DNA of 64,000 bases from Sandaracinaceae bacterium. Its GTDB lineage: Bacteria; Myxococcota_A; Polyangia; Polyangiales; Sandaracinaceae. The notes under the pieces are model-generated. The model was not told the origin of the DNA and ran no database searches. It worked only from the letters and a program-made list of their open reading frames with translations. A program made the translations under genes and the position numbers. Below are positions 36,560 to 44,408 of the stretch, piece by piece. The stretch's first letter is position 1; the number at the start of each line of letters is the position of its first letter. The stretch is from NCBI GenBank assembly GCA_040218145.1, contig JAVJQK010000128.1:124001-188000 (forward strand). Reading direction: 5' to 3'.

Positions 36560-36734
36560 CGTCAAAATCGACGAAGCATGACTCTCAGCATCGATTTCCC
36601 GTCGAAATCGACGACTTTTCGATAGTCCTTCTCGAGTTATCGTCGAGATTGACGGTTCTCGGCTCTCTGTGACGATTTCTCGTCGAGATCGACGGAAACT
36701 TACTCTCCATGAGTTTCCTGGTCGAATCTGACGA
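36560..36734. repeat. Five palindromic boxes at about 40-bp period
   Basis: Boxes begin at 36560, 36600, 36641, 36681 and 36720 (spacing 40, 41, 40, 39). The consensus is CGTCGA-NN-TCGACG, a 6+6 inverted repeat with a 2-base centre. Boxes 2 (CGTCGAAATCGACG) and 4 (CGTCGAGATCGACG) are perfect. Box 1 has one and box 3 one mismatch; box 5 (GGTCGAATCTGACG) has more. The 25-base intervals differ in sequence, apart from a T-rich lead-in (GATTTCYC) before boxes 2 and 4. The spacing places each centre on nearly the same helix face. It may be a multi-site operator. Confidence 0.75.
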
Positions 36735-36834
36735 CTTCAGCGCGATGGAGGCGGCTGTCTTGCGCCTTGCTGATGCGATGACGGATCCGAACCCAGCGAC
36801 GACGTGGCCAGCCCGGTGCCGTATGCTCCGCGCG

Positions 36835-37383
36835 ATGGAACGCTGCCTTCGAACCATTGGCGACCGCTCACCCTGGAGCGCGCTCTCTTTCGTTGCGCTG
36901 TTGAACGGGTGCGCGGGCGCGCCCGCTCCCGTCGAGAGCGCGAGCGTGCAGCCCGTCTCGTCGCCCGGCGCCGATTCCGAGTCAGAGCCCGAGCCCGAGC
37001 CGCTCGTTGCGTCGACACCGACACCGACCGAGACCGACCAAGAGCGCGCCGCGGCCGCGCTCGAGCGCCTCGTCGAGGCCTGTCGCGCGGGAGAGTTCGA
37101 CGCGGCGGCGGCCTGCATCGTGGACCGAGGCCCCGGAGCGCCGCCCTGGTCGCGCGCCACGGACGCCAGCGACCCTGCGGCGCGCCGCCAGGTCGAGGGC
37201 ATCTGCGGCCGGATCGTCGGCGACCTGCGCGGCGGCGCCTACGAGCGGCTGGGCTATGAGAAGGCGCGACAGGGCGAGGGGCTCTGGCACGTGTGGCAGG
37301 TCCGCTACGCCGCGACCGGCGAAGAGGCGGTGTTCGCGTTCCTCGATATCGATGGCGTGATGCTGCTCGGCGACATCGACTGA
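36835..37383 (+). CDS. Small lipoprotein, unknown function
   Basis: ATG 36835 (or 36823) gives a signal sequence with lipobox ALLNGC (Cys23). A Ser/Glu/Pro linker follows (residues about 24-60, with SESEPEPEPL). The 110-residue mature part, starting ERAAAALERLVEACRAGEFDAAAACIVDRG, is a helical pair followed by strands (WHVWQVRYAATGEEAVFAFLDIDGVMLLGDID), an NTF2-like layout. The N-terminal ORF upstream of 36835 overlaps the palindrome array and is unlikely to be translated. It lies 5 bases from the convergent hydroxylase gene. Confidence 0.65.
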   Translation: MERCLRTIGDRSPWSALSFVALLNGCAGAPAPVESASVQPVSSPGADSESEPEPEPLVASTPTPTETDQERAAAALERLVEACRAGEFDAAAACIVDRGPGAPPWSRATDASDPAARRQVEGICGRIVGDLRGGAYERLGYEKARQGEGLWHVWQVRYAATGEEAVFAFLDIDGVMLLGDID

Positions 37384-37388
37384 AGTTC

Positions 37389-38195
37389 CTATCGCGTCGC
37401 GCGCCCGCCCTTCTGCGTGCGCCGCTCGCCCGTGCCCATGAGGTGATCCCACACGATCAGCGCCTCGCCGAAGTTGATCGACGCGTCGGCGTGGTGGCGG
37501 TTGTGGAAGGCGGAGGTGTTGAGCCCGACCCGCGGGAGGGTGGCCTCGACCAGCCGCGAGGCCACGCCGCAGTGGAGGTAGAGGTTCAAGCTGATGAAGC
37601 CCGCGACGAGCCCGAAGTACACGGGCGCGTAGTGGGGCGCCCACGGGAACGAGAGCAGCACGATGGGCCAGAACGTCAGGACGGACTCCACCGTCCCGAC
37701 CGCGAACGAAGAGAACGACGTCGGGTCCTTGTAGCCGTGGTGGGCGCGGTGGAAGCGGAAGAGCCAGCGCGTGTGGAGGAGCCGGTGCTTCCAGTACAGC
37801 CACGCATCGAGCGCCAGGATGCCCAGCAGGTTGCCGAGCACGACCGGGACGAGACCGCCCGCCTCCTCGAGGGTCCACACGAGCCCCGTCGAGTGACCGG
37901 CCCAGAGCGACGACAGGGGCCAGGCGAGGAAGCAGGCGGCGACGAGCGCGGCCCCGAGCGTGTCCCGCGCGCCGCGCCAGGCGAAGCGGGCGAGGCGTCG
38001 CGGGCCCTGGAGCCGCTCCCCCGATCGCTCGGCGATCCACGTGACGAGCGCCGCGCCCGAGAGCACGACGCCCGCGATGCCCACGAAGCCCACCGCCAGC
38101 GCGACGTAGAAGCGCGCCGGGCCCGCCGGGCTCGCGAGCCCGGACGCCACCAGCGCCGCCAGGACTGCCCGCTCGATCCACCGTGCCGACGCCAT
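37389..38195 (-). CDS. Sterol-desaturase/fatty-acid-hydroxylase-like membrane enzyme
   Basis: 268 residues, four to six membrane helices. Three histidine groups that bind the di-iron centre are visible: HRLLH (about 138), FHRAHH (about 150) and HNRHH (about 233), together with HCGVASR. This is the fatty acid hydroxylase superfamily (PF04116). The enzyme hydroxylates or desaturates a sterol or lipid at the cytoplasmic face, using O2. Divergent from a TetR regulator with only 96 bases between the start codons, and with an operator palindrome in the middle. So a lipid-like ligand may control it. Confidence 0.9.
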   Translation of the reverse strand: MASARWIERAVLAALVASGLASPAGPARFYVALAVGFVGIAGVVLSGAALVTWIAERSGERLQGPRRLARFAWRGARDTLGAALVAACFLAWPLSSLWAGHSTGLVWTLEEAGGLVPVVLGNLLGILALDAWLYWKHRLLHTRWLFRFHRAHHGYKDPTSFSSFAVGTVESVLTFWPIVLLSFPWAPHYAPVYFGLVAGFISLNLYLHCGVASRLVEATLPRVGLNTSAFHNRHHADASINFGEALIVWDHLMGTGERRTQKGGRATR

Positions 38196-38215
38196 GTTCC
38201 CCCCCCTTCGCCTTC

Positions 38216-38230
38216 GTTACACCGTGTAAC
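38216..38230. promoter_or_regulatory. TetR-type operator palindrome
   Basis: GTTACAC-C-GTGTAAC, a perfect 7+7 inverted repeat around one centre base, lies between the divergent hydroxylase (start 38195) and TetR (start 38292) genes. Its size and symmetry are classic for TetR-family operators. It most likely is the binding site of the adjacent regulator and controls both promoters. Confidence 0.8.
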
Positions 38231-38291
38231 GGAGTTCATGACACGTCTGCGCTTCCAGGGGAAGGGGGCAGATGCGGTAGCCTCGGGGCGC

Positions 38292-38912
38292 ATGGCGCGG
38301 CGGCAGAAGAAGGCGCGGACCGCCCGGGTCCCGACCGCGGAGCGCCGCCGGCAGCTCATCGCCGAGGCGTCGCGGATCCTCGGCGAGGAGGGTCTCGAGA
38401 AGCTGCAGATCAGCGCGCTCGCGGAGCGGGCGGGGGTCTCGCGGCCGCTCGTCTACCGGCAGTTCCCGACCCGGCAAGCGCTGACGCGCGCGATCCTCGA
38501 GGACTTCACGTCGGCGATCGACGCGCGCTTCCACCAGGCGCTGCTCCGCACGCTTCCGGCCGCCGATCTCGAGAGCGTGACGACCGCGTTCGTCGAGGCG
38601 TGCTGCGACGTCATCGAAGACAAGGGCGCGGGGCCCTGGCTGCTCCTCGACGCGCGCGGGAGCGACCCCGAGGTCGCGCGCGTGGGCCGTGAGACGTTCA
38701 GCGGCCTGCTCGGCCCCTGGCAAGATCAGCTGCGAACCTTCACCGGCACCGACGCCAGGCGCGCGGCCAACGATCTCTGGATCATCGTCGCGGCCGGCCG
38801 CGCCGCGCTCGGCGGCTGGATCGACGGCACCCTCGAGCGGCCCGAGGCGGTCGCCGACGCCACGCGCGCCGTGACCGCCCTGCTGGCGGCCTTCCAGGAC
38901 CGTGGGCGCTGA
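38292..38912 (+). CDS. TetR-family transcriptional regulator
   Basis: 206 residues from ATG 38292 (GGGGC ahead of it). An earlier in-frame ATG at 38238 would start almost within the operator's downstream edge, so it was not chosen. The helix-turn-helix ISALAERAGVSRPLVYRQFPTRQALTRAIL at about 39-69 is typical. The C-terminal helices (DARFHQALLRTLPAADLESVTTAFVEACCDVIE) form the ligand pocket. It is divergent from the hydroxylase gene and probably represses it until a lipid or hydrophobic compound binds. Its 3' end is duplicated downstream at 38971-39038. Confidence 0.92.
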   Translation: MARRQKKARTARVPTAERRRQLIAEASRILGEEGLEKLQISALAERAGVSRPLVYRQFPTRQALTRAILEDFTSAIDARFHQALLRTLPAADLESVTTAFVEACCDVIEDKGAGPWLLLDARGSDPEVARVGRETFSGLLGPWQDQLRTFTGTDARRAANDLWIIVAAGRAALGGWIDGTLERPEAVADATRAVTALLAAFQDRGR

Positions 38913-39038
38913 GGTCGCCCCGAGCGACCCCGTCGAGTTCGAATGTTCGAATAGGATCGTCCCCCCGCCCCACGCGCGCCATGACCCTGCTGGCGGCCTT
39001 CCAGGACCGAGGGCGCTGAGGTCGCCCCGAGCGACCCC
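38861..39038 (+). repeat. Direct duplication of the TetR gene end
   Basis: Bases 38861-38931 (the last 17 codons of the TetR gene plus 19 bases of downstream sequence) recur at 38971-39038 with a 3-base deletion and two substitutions. The spacer holds a copy of the dispersed repeat (38934-38962). The second copy has no start signal and is not a gene. Confidence 0.85.
38934..38962 (-). repeat. Dispersed repeat copy inside a duplication
   Basis: Reverse-oriented copy: CGAGTTCGAATGTTCGAATAGG then GATCGTCCCC, with the first hairpin arm changed to GTTCGA. It sits exactly in the spacer between the two copies of the TetR gene end. Confidence 0.7.
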
Positions 39039-39049
39039 ACGCGCTCGGC

Positions 39050-40261
39050 TCACCAGCTCATGGGAACGGGCAGCTCGCTGTAGGGGCCAGGGTTGGAGAA
39101 CGGCTGGGCCAGCGCGCCGAGCAGCCCGTCGCGGTTGTCGCCCCAGCAGCACACGTTGCCCTCCGCGAGCAGCGCGCAGGCGGTGTCTCGGCCCGACGTC
39201 ATCACGTGGGTGGCCGGGCCCATGTAGCCGCGGAGCCGGGGCTCGCTGAGCTCGCGCGCCATGCTCTCGTGGCTGCCCCAGCACCAGGCGCCTCCCTGCA
39301 CGTCGGCGGCGCAGGCGACGGTGTCGTTCAGGGACAGGCTCGTCACCGGCGGCAGGCCGACGACCTGCACGGGGGCGTCCATCTGCCCGAGGCCCTCGGG
39401 TCCGAGCGTGCCCATGCCGCCGTCGCCCCAGCACCAGACGGTTCCGTCCGAGAGGCGCGCGCAGGCCGCGGCGCGCCCGACCTCGACGGTGACGGCTGGC
39501 GCCGGGAGACCGTCGATGCGCTGTGGCCGGTCGGAGCGCACGAGCGCGCCCCAGCAGCTCACCCCGCCGTCCATGCGCACCGCGCAGCTGCTGTCGTGCC
39601 CCGCGCCCACCCAGCGCGCGCGGAGCCCGCGGACGCGCGCGGGCGCGGGGGCCATGTCGCGGCGCCGGTTGCCGATCTGCCCGGCGCCGTTGGCGCCCCA
39701 GCACGAAACCTGTCCGCGCGCGCTGACCGCGCAGCTGTGCTGTCGCCCGACGCCGAGCTGCGCGATGCCCCGCAGCCCCGTGACCTCCAGCGGAGCGCGG
39801 GTGAGCGTCCCCTGGGTGGGCGCGCCGATCTGACCGATCGTGTTGCCGCCCCAGCAGACCACGCGCCCACTCCGGAGGAGCGCGCACGAGTGCGATCCGC
39901 CCGCGCCCACGGTCTGCGCGTCGGCGACGTCCCGGACCTCTACCGGCGTGACCCGCCGCGCCGTCGTGCCGTCGCCGAGCTGCGACGCGTAGTTGGAGCC
40001 CCAGCAACGCACCGTCCCGTCGCCGAGCGCCACGCAGGCGTGCGCGTAGCCGACCGTCAGGCTGCTCGTCGGCTGCCCCTCCGGGCCGGGTCCCTCGCAG
40101 CGCGGCGGCGCCTGCGCCTCTGGCGGCGGCGCCGTGCCTGGGCGCAGGTCGTCCCGCACGCGCACCCGGATCACCACCTCGTCCGACGCACGCTGCACGA
40201 TCTCGGTCCGCGTCCCGCAGGCCGAGAGCAGCGCGGCGAGCCCCAGCATCGTCCTCTTCAT
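39050..40261 (-). CDS. RCC1-repeat lipoprotein
   Basis: 403 residues from ATG 40261: MKRTMLGLAALLSAC, lipobox Cys15. A Pro-rich linker, then seven RCC1-type blades, each with a CWG core (e.g. RCWGSNYASQLGDGTTARR, SCWGANGAGQIG, WCWGDGGMGTLG, CCWGDNRDGLLG). Each blade carries HxCA or similar plus Gln/Leu-Gly. So a seven-bladed propeller outside the cytoplasm, disulfide stabilised. Such alpha-tubulin-suppressor-like proteins are abundant in Polyangia. A partner is unknown. Its start is 5 bases from the stop of the upstream RCC1 paralogue. Confidence 0.88.
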   Translation of the reverse strand: MKRTMLGLAALLSACGTRTEIVQRASDEVVIRVRVRDDLRPGTAPPPEAQAPPRCEGPGPEGQPTSSLTVGYAHACVALGDGTVRCWGSNYASQLGDGTTARRVTPVEVRDVADAQTVGAGGSHSCALLRSGRVVCWGGNTIGQIGAPTQGTLTRAPLEVTGLRGIAQLGVGRQHSCAVSARGQVSCWGANGAGQIGNRRRDMAPAPARVRGLRARWVGAGHDSSCAVRMDGGVSCWGALVRSDRPQRIDGLPAPAVTVEVGRAAACARLSDGTVWCWGDGGMGTLGPEGLGQMDAPVQVVGLPPVTSLSLNDTVACAADVQGGAWCWGSHESMARELSEPRLRGYMGPATHVMTSGRDTACALLAEGNVCCWGDNRDGLLGALAQPFSNPGPYSELPVPMSW

Positions 40262-40266
40262 CGCCT

Positions 40267-41430
40267 TCACCACGGCACCAGGTACGGGTCGGGGATCTTG
40301 TTCGGACGCTCGAGCCCGACCTGGCCCGCGCTGTTCTCGCCCCAGCACCAGACGCGCGCGCCGTCGTGCGCGCACACGTGGTATTGACCGACCGCGATCC
40401 CGCGGATCCCGGTGAGCGGCAGGTAGGTCGGGCGCGTCCGGGCGGCGTAGGTTCCGTCCCCGAGCTGACCCGCGAGGTTGCTGCCCCAGCACGCCACCGT
40501 GCCCTCACCGGTCCGCGCGCAGTACCCGCTGCCGCCGGCCTGGACCTGCGCGGGGTCGTCGATTCCCTCGACGCGCCGGAGCGCCAGCACCGGGTCGCGA
40601 GACTGCATCCGACGGCTCCGCCCAGTCTCGCTCACGAATACTCGCCCCGCGCGGTCGACCACGAGCACCTCGTCTTCGTTCTCCGTCTTCATCGCGACCA
40701 TCGCCGCGCCTTCGACGCCGAGCAGCCGGAAGGTCGGGCTCTCGGCGCGCTCGGTGGCGTAGTAGTTGTGGACCAGACCCCAGCACCGCAGCTCGCCTCG
40801 CTGCAGCAGCGCGCACCCCCGCTGCATGTTCCAGACGATCTCCACCGGCGCGTCGATGGGCACCCGCTGCGGGGTTCGCCACCTCGGGCCATACGGCGGG
40901 CGGACGTCGCCCCAGCAGAAGGCGCGCCCTCCCTCGTCGACCACGCAGCCGCGCCGATGGCCGAGCGCCACCTGGCGCACGTCCGCATAGACCAGCTGCA
41001 GCGGCCCCTCGGCGTCGTCGGGCAGACCGGTCGCGCCCCAGCACCAGACCCGGCCGTCCTCCTCCGCGCGGGCACAGGTCTGATCGGCCCCGGCCCACAC
41101 CGCGTCCATGCGGGGCAGGCCCGGCACGCGGCCCGGGACCCAGGTGCGCTCGTCGCCCACCTCCCCGAGCTGCCCGTACTGGTTGGAGCCCCAGCAGTAC
41201 ACGCCTCCGTCCTCGGTCAGCGCGCAGCTGTGGTCGTACCCGGCGGCCAGCATGCGCGGCGGGGGGATCTGTGGCGGCGGCGGCGGCGGGGCCGGCGGCG
41301 GAGCGCAGCGCGCCCCCTGGCAGGGCACGTGGATCACGACGTCCGCTTCCGTCGGCGGCGCCTGCACGTACGCCGTGCGCGACCCGCAGCCGAGGAGCAA
41401 CACCCACACGAGAGCTCGAAGCGTCTGCAT
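40267..41430 (-). CDS. RCC1-repeat lipoprotein, tandem paralogue
   Basis: 387 residues: MQTLRALVWVLLLGC, lipobox Cys15. The linker contains eight prolines in a row-like region (APPPAPPPPPPQIPPPR). Six CWG blades (YCWGSNQYGQLG, WCWGATG, FCWGDVRPPYG, RCWGLVHNYY, ACWGSNLAGQLGDG, WCWGENSAGQVG) plus one degenerate blade without Cys (VLVVDRAGRVFVSETG) make up a seven-bladed propeller. The gene directly precedes the other RCC1 gene and was probably co-transcribed with it. Both share the N-terminal motif EADVVIHV / DEVVIRVRV. Confidence 0.88.
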   Translation of the reverse strand: MQTLRALVWVLLLGCGSRTAYVQAPPTEADVVIHVPCQGARCAPPPAPPPPPPQIPPPRMLAAGYDHSCALTEDGGVYCWGSNQYGQLGEVGDERTWVPGRVPGLPRMDAVWAGADQTCARAEEDGRVWCWGATGLPDDAEGPLQLVYADVRQVALGHRRGCVVDEGGRAFCWGDVRPPYGPRWRTPQRVPIDAPVEIVWNMQRGCALLQRGELRCWGLVHNYYATERAESPTFRLLGVEGAAMVAMKTENEDEVLVVDRAGRVFVSETGRSRRMQSRDPVLALRRVEGIDDPAQVQAGGSGYCARTGEGTVACWGSNLAGQLGDGTYAARTRPTYLPLTGIRGIAVGQYHVCAHDGARVWCWGENSAGQVGLERPNKIPDPYLVPW

Positions 41431-41510
41431 GACCCGCTCATCGGAGCACGCCGCCGCCGGTTTCCGATGATCTCCATCTGGAGCGCGGGCTCGACACCGA
41501 TGCATGCGCT

Positions 41511-42917
41511 CTACTCGTCCACGGAGCTCGGCGCGTCGTCGTCGACCGGCTCGTCCTCGCGCCCGAGGAGCTCCTCGGCGACCTGTCGGCCGACCGCGGC
41601 CGCGGCGCTCCCCGCGCCCACGAAGTAGAGGAAGAGCGTCTGGCTCGAGACGTCCGCCACGCCGTATGTGGGCGCGCCGAGGTCGGAGAACGGCGCGGTG
41701 GTCAGGCCTCGGCCGAAGCCGAACGCGCCCACCACGCCGATGGTGAAGTCGACGTCGTCGGTGATCACGCCGACCCCCAGCGTGGCGCCGATGACGTGGA
41801 TGCGGTCCGGGCGGTACGAGGTCGGGGCGCCCTCGATGGGAGGCGCGGCGGAAAAGCTCGTGAACACGCCGGCCGAGATCGGCACGAGCCCCTCGATCAC
41901 GCCGCGCCCACCGATCGCGAGATCGCCGACCCAGTCGGCGTGATAGCGGGTCGCGAGGAACCGGCCGAGGATGGCGGGGTCGTCGGGGTCGACACGCAGC
42001 CGCTCGATCGGGGCGCTCGCCGAGCCGAGGGGGCCCTCGAGGATCGCGTCGGCGTTGAGCATGAAGCTGTCGCTCGGGCGCCACGAGGCGCCGAGGCGCG
42101 CCTGGAATGGCAGCGGTGAGTCCGCCCCGATCTCGTCGCTGAAGAAGCGCGTGTCGATCGGCCCGCCGTCCATCGTCCCGGCGGCGGTGCCGCTCACCGT
42201 GGCGCGCCCTCCGAGCACCGCACCGGGCGGCTGGACCATCAGACCCAGCGAGAAGGTCGGGTCGATCTGCCAGAGCGCGCCGATCCGGAACACGAGCAGC
42301 TCGGCGCCGAGGTCGACCTGCGCAAACCTCGTGAACAGCGACCGCGCGCCTTCGGTCACGATCTCCTCCTCCTCGTGGCGAAAGCTCCGCACGGCGAGGA
42401 AGGCGCTGACGCCGATGCCGAGCTCGGGGATCGGGCTCAGCCCGTAGGACACGCCGTACCAGCGGGTGCGATCGACTCGATGGATCTGCACCGAGCGGGT
42501 CTCACCGCCCTCCTGCGACGCGGCGGTGAAGCGACGGTTGACGTTGTTGGGCGAGAACGTGGCGAACGCGAAGCCGTGTCGGACGACCGAGCCGTCGACC
42601 TGCACCGAGCCGCCGGCGTAGAACGGCACGCCGAGCGCGTCGCGATACTCGAGCGCCGTCGAGCTCGGGTCGAACGCGCCCAATCGGTACTCGTCGAGGA
42701 TGCTGACCGAGAGGCTGACCCCGACGTTCCCGCGGTGGCCGACCGGCAACCCGCCCGGGTTGTAGTAGGCGGCCGACGCGTCGTCGGCGCGGCCGGTGTA
42801 CGCGCCAGCCATGCCGACCGCCTCCTCGCCCACCGGGAACGCCTGACGGTTCATCTCCTGAGCGCGCGCCGGAGCGGCGACCAGGAGGACCATCGCGAGC
42901 CAGGCGGGGCGGTGCAT
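41511..42917 (-). CDS. FadL/OMPP1-family outer-membrane protein
   Basis: 468 residues: signal peptide (cleavage after APARA), then AVGMAGAYTGRADDASAAYYNPGGLPVGHRGN, the N-terminal plug signature of FadL/TodX (NPAGL). The rest consists of many amphipathic strands, enough for the 14-stranded barrel, with a last strand near FLYFVGAG and an acidic C-terminal tail (EEPVDDDAPSSVDE) that goes beyond the usual C-terminal aromatic. It should carry hydrophobic compounds across the outer membrane. The substrate is unknown. The barrel part seems complete. Confidence 0.82.
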   Translation of the reverse strand: MHRPAWLAMVLLVAAPARAQEMNRQAFPVGEEAVGMAGAYTGRADDASAAYYNPGGLPVGHRGNVGVSLSVSILDEYRLGAFDPSSTALEYRDALGVPFYAGGSVQVDGSVVRHGFAFATFSPNNVNRRFTAASQEGGETRSVQIHRVDRTRWYGVSYGLSPIPELGIGVSAFLAVRSFRHEEEEIVTEGARSLFTRFAQVDLGAELLVFRIGALWQIDPTFSLGLMVQPPGAVLGGRATVSGTAAGTMDGGPIDTRFFSDEIGADSPLPFQARLGASWRPSDSFMLNADAILEGPLGSASAPIERLRVDPDDPAILGRFLATRYHADWVGDLAIGGRGVIEGLVPISAGVFTSFSAAPPIEGAPTSYRPDRIHVIGATLGVGVITDDVDFTIGVVGAFGFGRGLTTAPFSDLGAPTYGVADVSSQTLFLYFVGAGSAAAAVGRQVAEELLGREDEPVDDDAPSSVDE

Positions 42918-42978
42918 GCGGGGATGCTATCTCGCCGCCGCGCGCCCCGCGTGATTCCCGCGGCCGCGCCCGTCGCGC

Positions 42979-44343
42979 TCAACCGCGGGTCGACTCCAAC
43001 CCGAGCTCGCGTCGGAGGCGCCCGACGTCGAAGCGCTCGTCCGGCGGAGCGCCACTCTCGTGCCGCTCCATGTCGGCGAGGAGCGCCTGCACGCGCTGGC
43101 GCGTGCGCTTGCCCTGGACCGCCTCGAGCGGCGTCTTACCGTCGAGCGCCGGCAAGGGCTGGGAGCACCAGTCGGCGTAGTGCCGCTCCTTCATCTCCCG
43201 CAAGATCGCCGCTACCTCCTCGCGGTCGACGCCCTCCGGGAGCCCCGAGCCGCTCGGGTCGGGCTGAGGGAGCTCGTCCACCGGTCGAGCGTCGCGCTCG
43301 ACGAAGCGCAGATGATCGAGCAGAGGCCCGAGCGCGGCACCCGCCGCGTCGGCGCGCTTCTCCGAGTTCGTCTCGACGACCAGCTCCGCGGCGCCGAGAC
43401 GGAAGACCGCCATCGTCGTGTTGTCCCAGCCTCGGTGCATCGCGTTGCCGGGACGTGTCAGGTTCAGGACCGTCTCGCCGTCGTCCTCGCCGGCCTCGAC
43501 CGCCCCCGGGAGCTCGGCGAGCGCGCGGAGGAGCGCCGCCCGCTGCTCCGGATCGAAGGAGTAGCGCTCGCGGACGAACAGGAGCGGATCCCCATCCGTG
43601 TTGCGGAGCTCGGGCGGCCGGCGCTGCCGAAAGCTCGCCTCCCATGTGTGGAGCAGCGCGAAGGCGACTCGGGGATCGCACATCTCGGCCGGCTTCAGGC
43701 GCGCGCGCGGGCGCATCCCCAGCGTCTCGTGGAGCGCTCGGCGAGCGAGCTCGTACAGCTCTTGGCCCTGCATCGCGCTCATGGGGCGCGGGTGAAGGCC
43801 GTTGAGCAAGCCGACCCCGTCGATCTCGACGACATGGGCGAGGATGTGATGACCCAGCCTGAGCGCTTCGCTCGCGCTCACCTCGTGAACCACCGTCTCC
43901 CGCTCCGTGAATCGGCAGCGCAGGGTCACGCTGATCCCCGGCCTCGACTCGAGCACTTCATGAATCGAGAAGAAGGCGTGCCGGTTCGCCTCGAGCCACT
44001 GCCGCTCCCGCGCGTCGAGCTTGCGCCCTTGGGCCTCGAGGTAGCGCGAGGCGATCGGGAGCCCGCCGTCGCGCATGGGCCGGACATGGAGCGCCCACGA
44101 GACCAGGAGCGGCACGTGGGGCTCGCTGTCGGGGCCGAGCTCGTAGGGGAAGTCCTCCATCGGTGGCGGTTCGTCCGGGAACGTCTTCTCGACCCAGCGG
44201 AGCGCCTTCCGCACGAGTCGCTCGTCCACGTCGTGCCAGTGGCTCTTGCGGCCGAGCGGCGTCACCCCGCCCGCGCCACAGCAGCGCTTGTGCTTCTTCC
44301 CGCTGCCGCAGGGGCAGGGGTCGTTCCGTCCGACCTTCGCCAT
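42979..44343 (-). CDS. SEC-C motif protein
   Basis: 454 residues from ATG 44343 (ATG 44355 four codons up is possible). The N-terminus [22 protein letters not shown] is a SEC-C zinc motif. The middle ([23 protein letters not shown]) is not recognised. The C-terminal part, [24 protein letters not shown] followed by [11 protein letters not shown], resembles the MbcA/ParS toxin-binding-like segment often found after SEC-C in similar proteins. No role can be stated; nucleic-acid or chaperone association is possible. Confidence 0.7.
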   Translation of the reverse strand: MAKVGRNDPCPCGSGKKHKRCCGAGGVTPLGRKSHWHDVDERLVRKALRWVEKTFPDEPPPMEDFPYELGPDSEPHVPLLVSWALHVRPMRDGGLPIASRYLEAQGRKLDARERQWLEANRHAFFSIHEVLESRPGISVTLRCRFTERETVVHEVSASEALRLGHHILAHVVEIDGVGLLNGLHPRPMSAMQGQELYELARRALHETLGMRPRARLKPAEMCDPRVAFALLHTWEASFRQRRPPELRNTDGDPLLFVRERYSFDPEQRAALLRALAELPGAVEAGEDDGETVLNLTRPGNAMHRGWDNTTMAVFRLGAAELVVETNSEKRADAAGAALGPLLDHLRFVERDARPVDELPQPDPSGSGLPEGVDREEVAAILREMKERHYADWCSQPLPALDGKTPLEAVQGKRTRQRVQALLADMERHESGAPPDERFDVGRLRRELGLESTRG

Positions 44344-44365
44344 GGAGACCTGCATGCCGCATGAG

Positions 44366-44383
44366 GCCCTGGTTGACCAGGGC
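44366..44383. terminator. Hairpin after the reductase-LRR gene
   Basis: GCCCTGG (44366-44372), TTGA loop, CCAGGGC (44377-44383): a 7-base perfect stem in the 65-base gap between the end of the reductase-LRR gene (44409) and the SEC-C start (44343). No T-run on the minus strand. Confidence 0.45.
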
Positions 44384-44408
44384 TCACGCGAACGCAGGGT
44401 GCCGCTGC

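Noticed and set aside
36390-36581. Small ORF of 63 codons in the AT-richer gap
   Set aside because: No ribosome binding site, odd composition, and it overlaps a frame on the other strand with equal claim.
36560-36734. CRISPR array
   Set aside because: The repeats are 14-15 bases, imperfect and without a Cas gene; spacers are not uniform and the boxes are palindromes, as in operators.
36709-36834. N-terminal extension of the lipoprotein at 36835 (from ATG 36709)
   Set aside because: It would hide the export signal and overlap the palindrome array; the short start gives a proper lipobox.
38971-39038. A second small gene copy after TetR
   Set aside because: Only the last codons are duplicated, with no promoter or start; a duplicated fragment.
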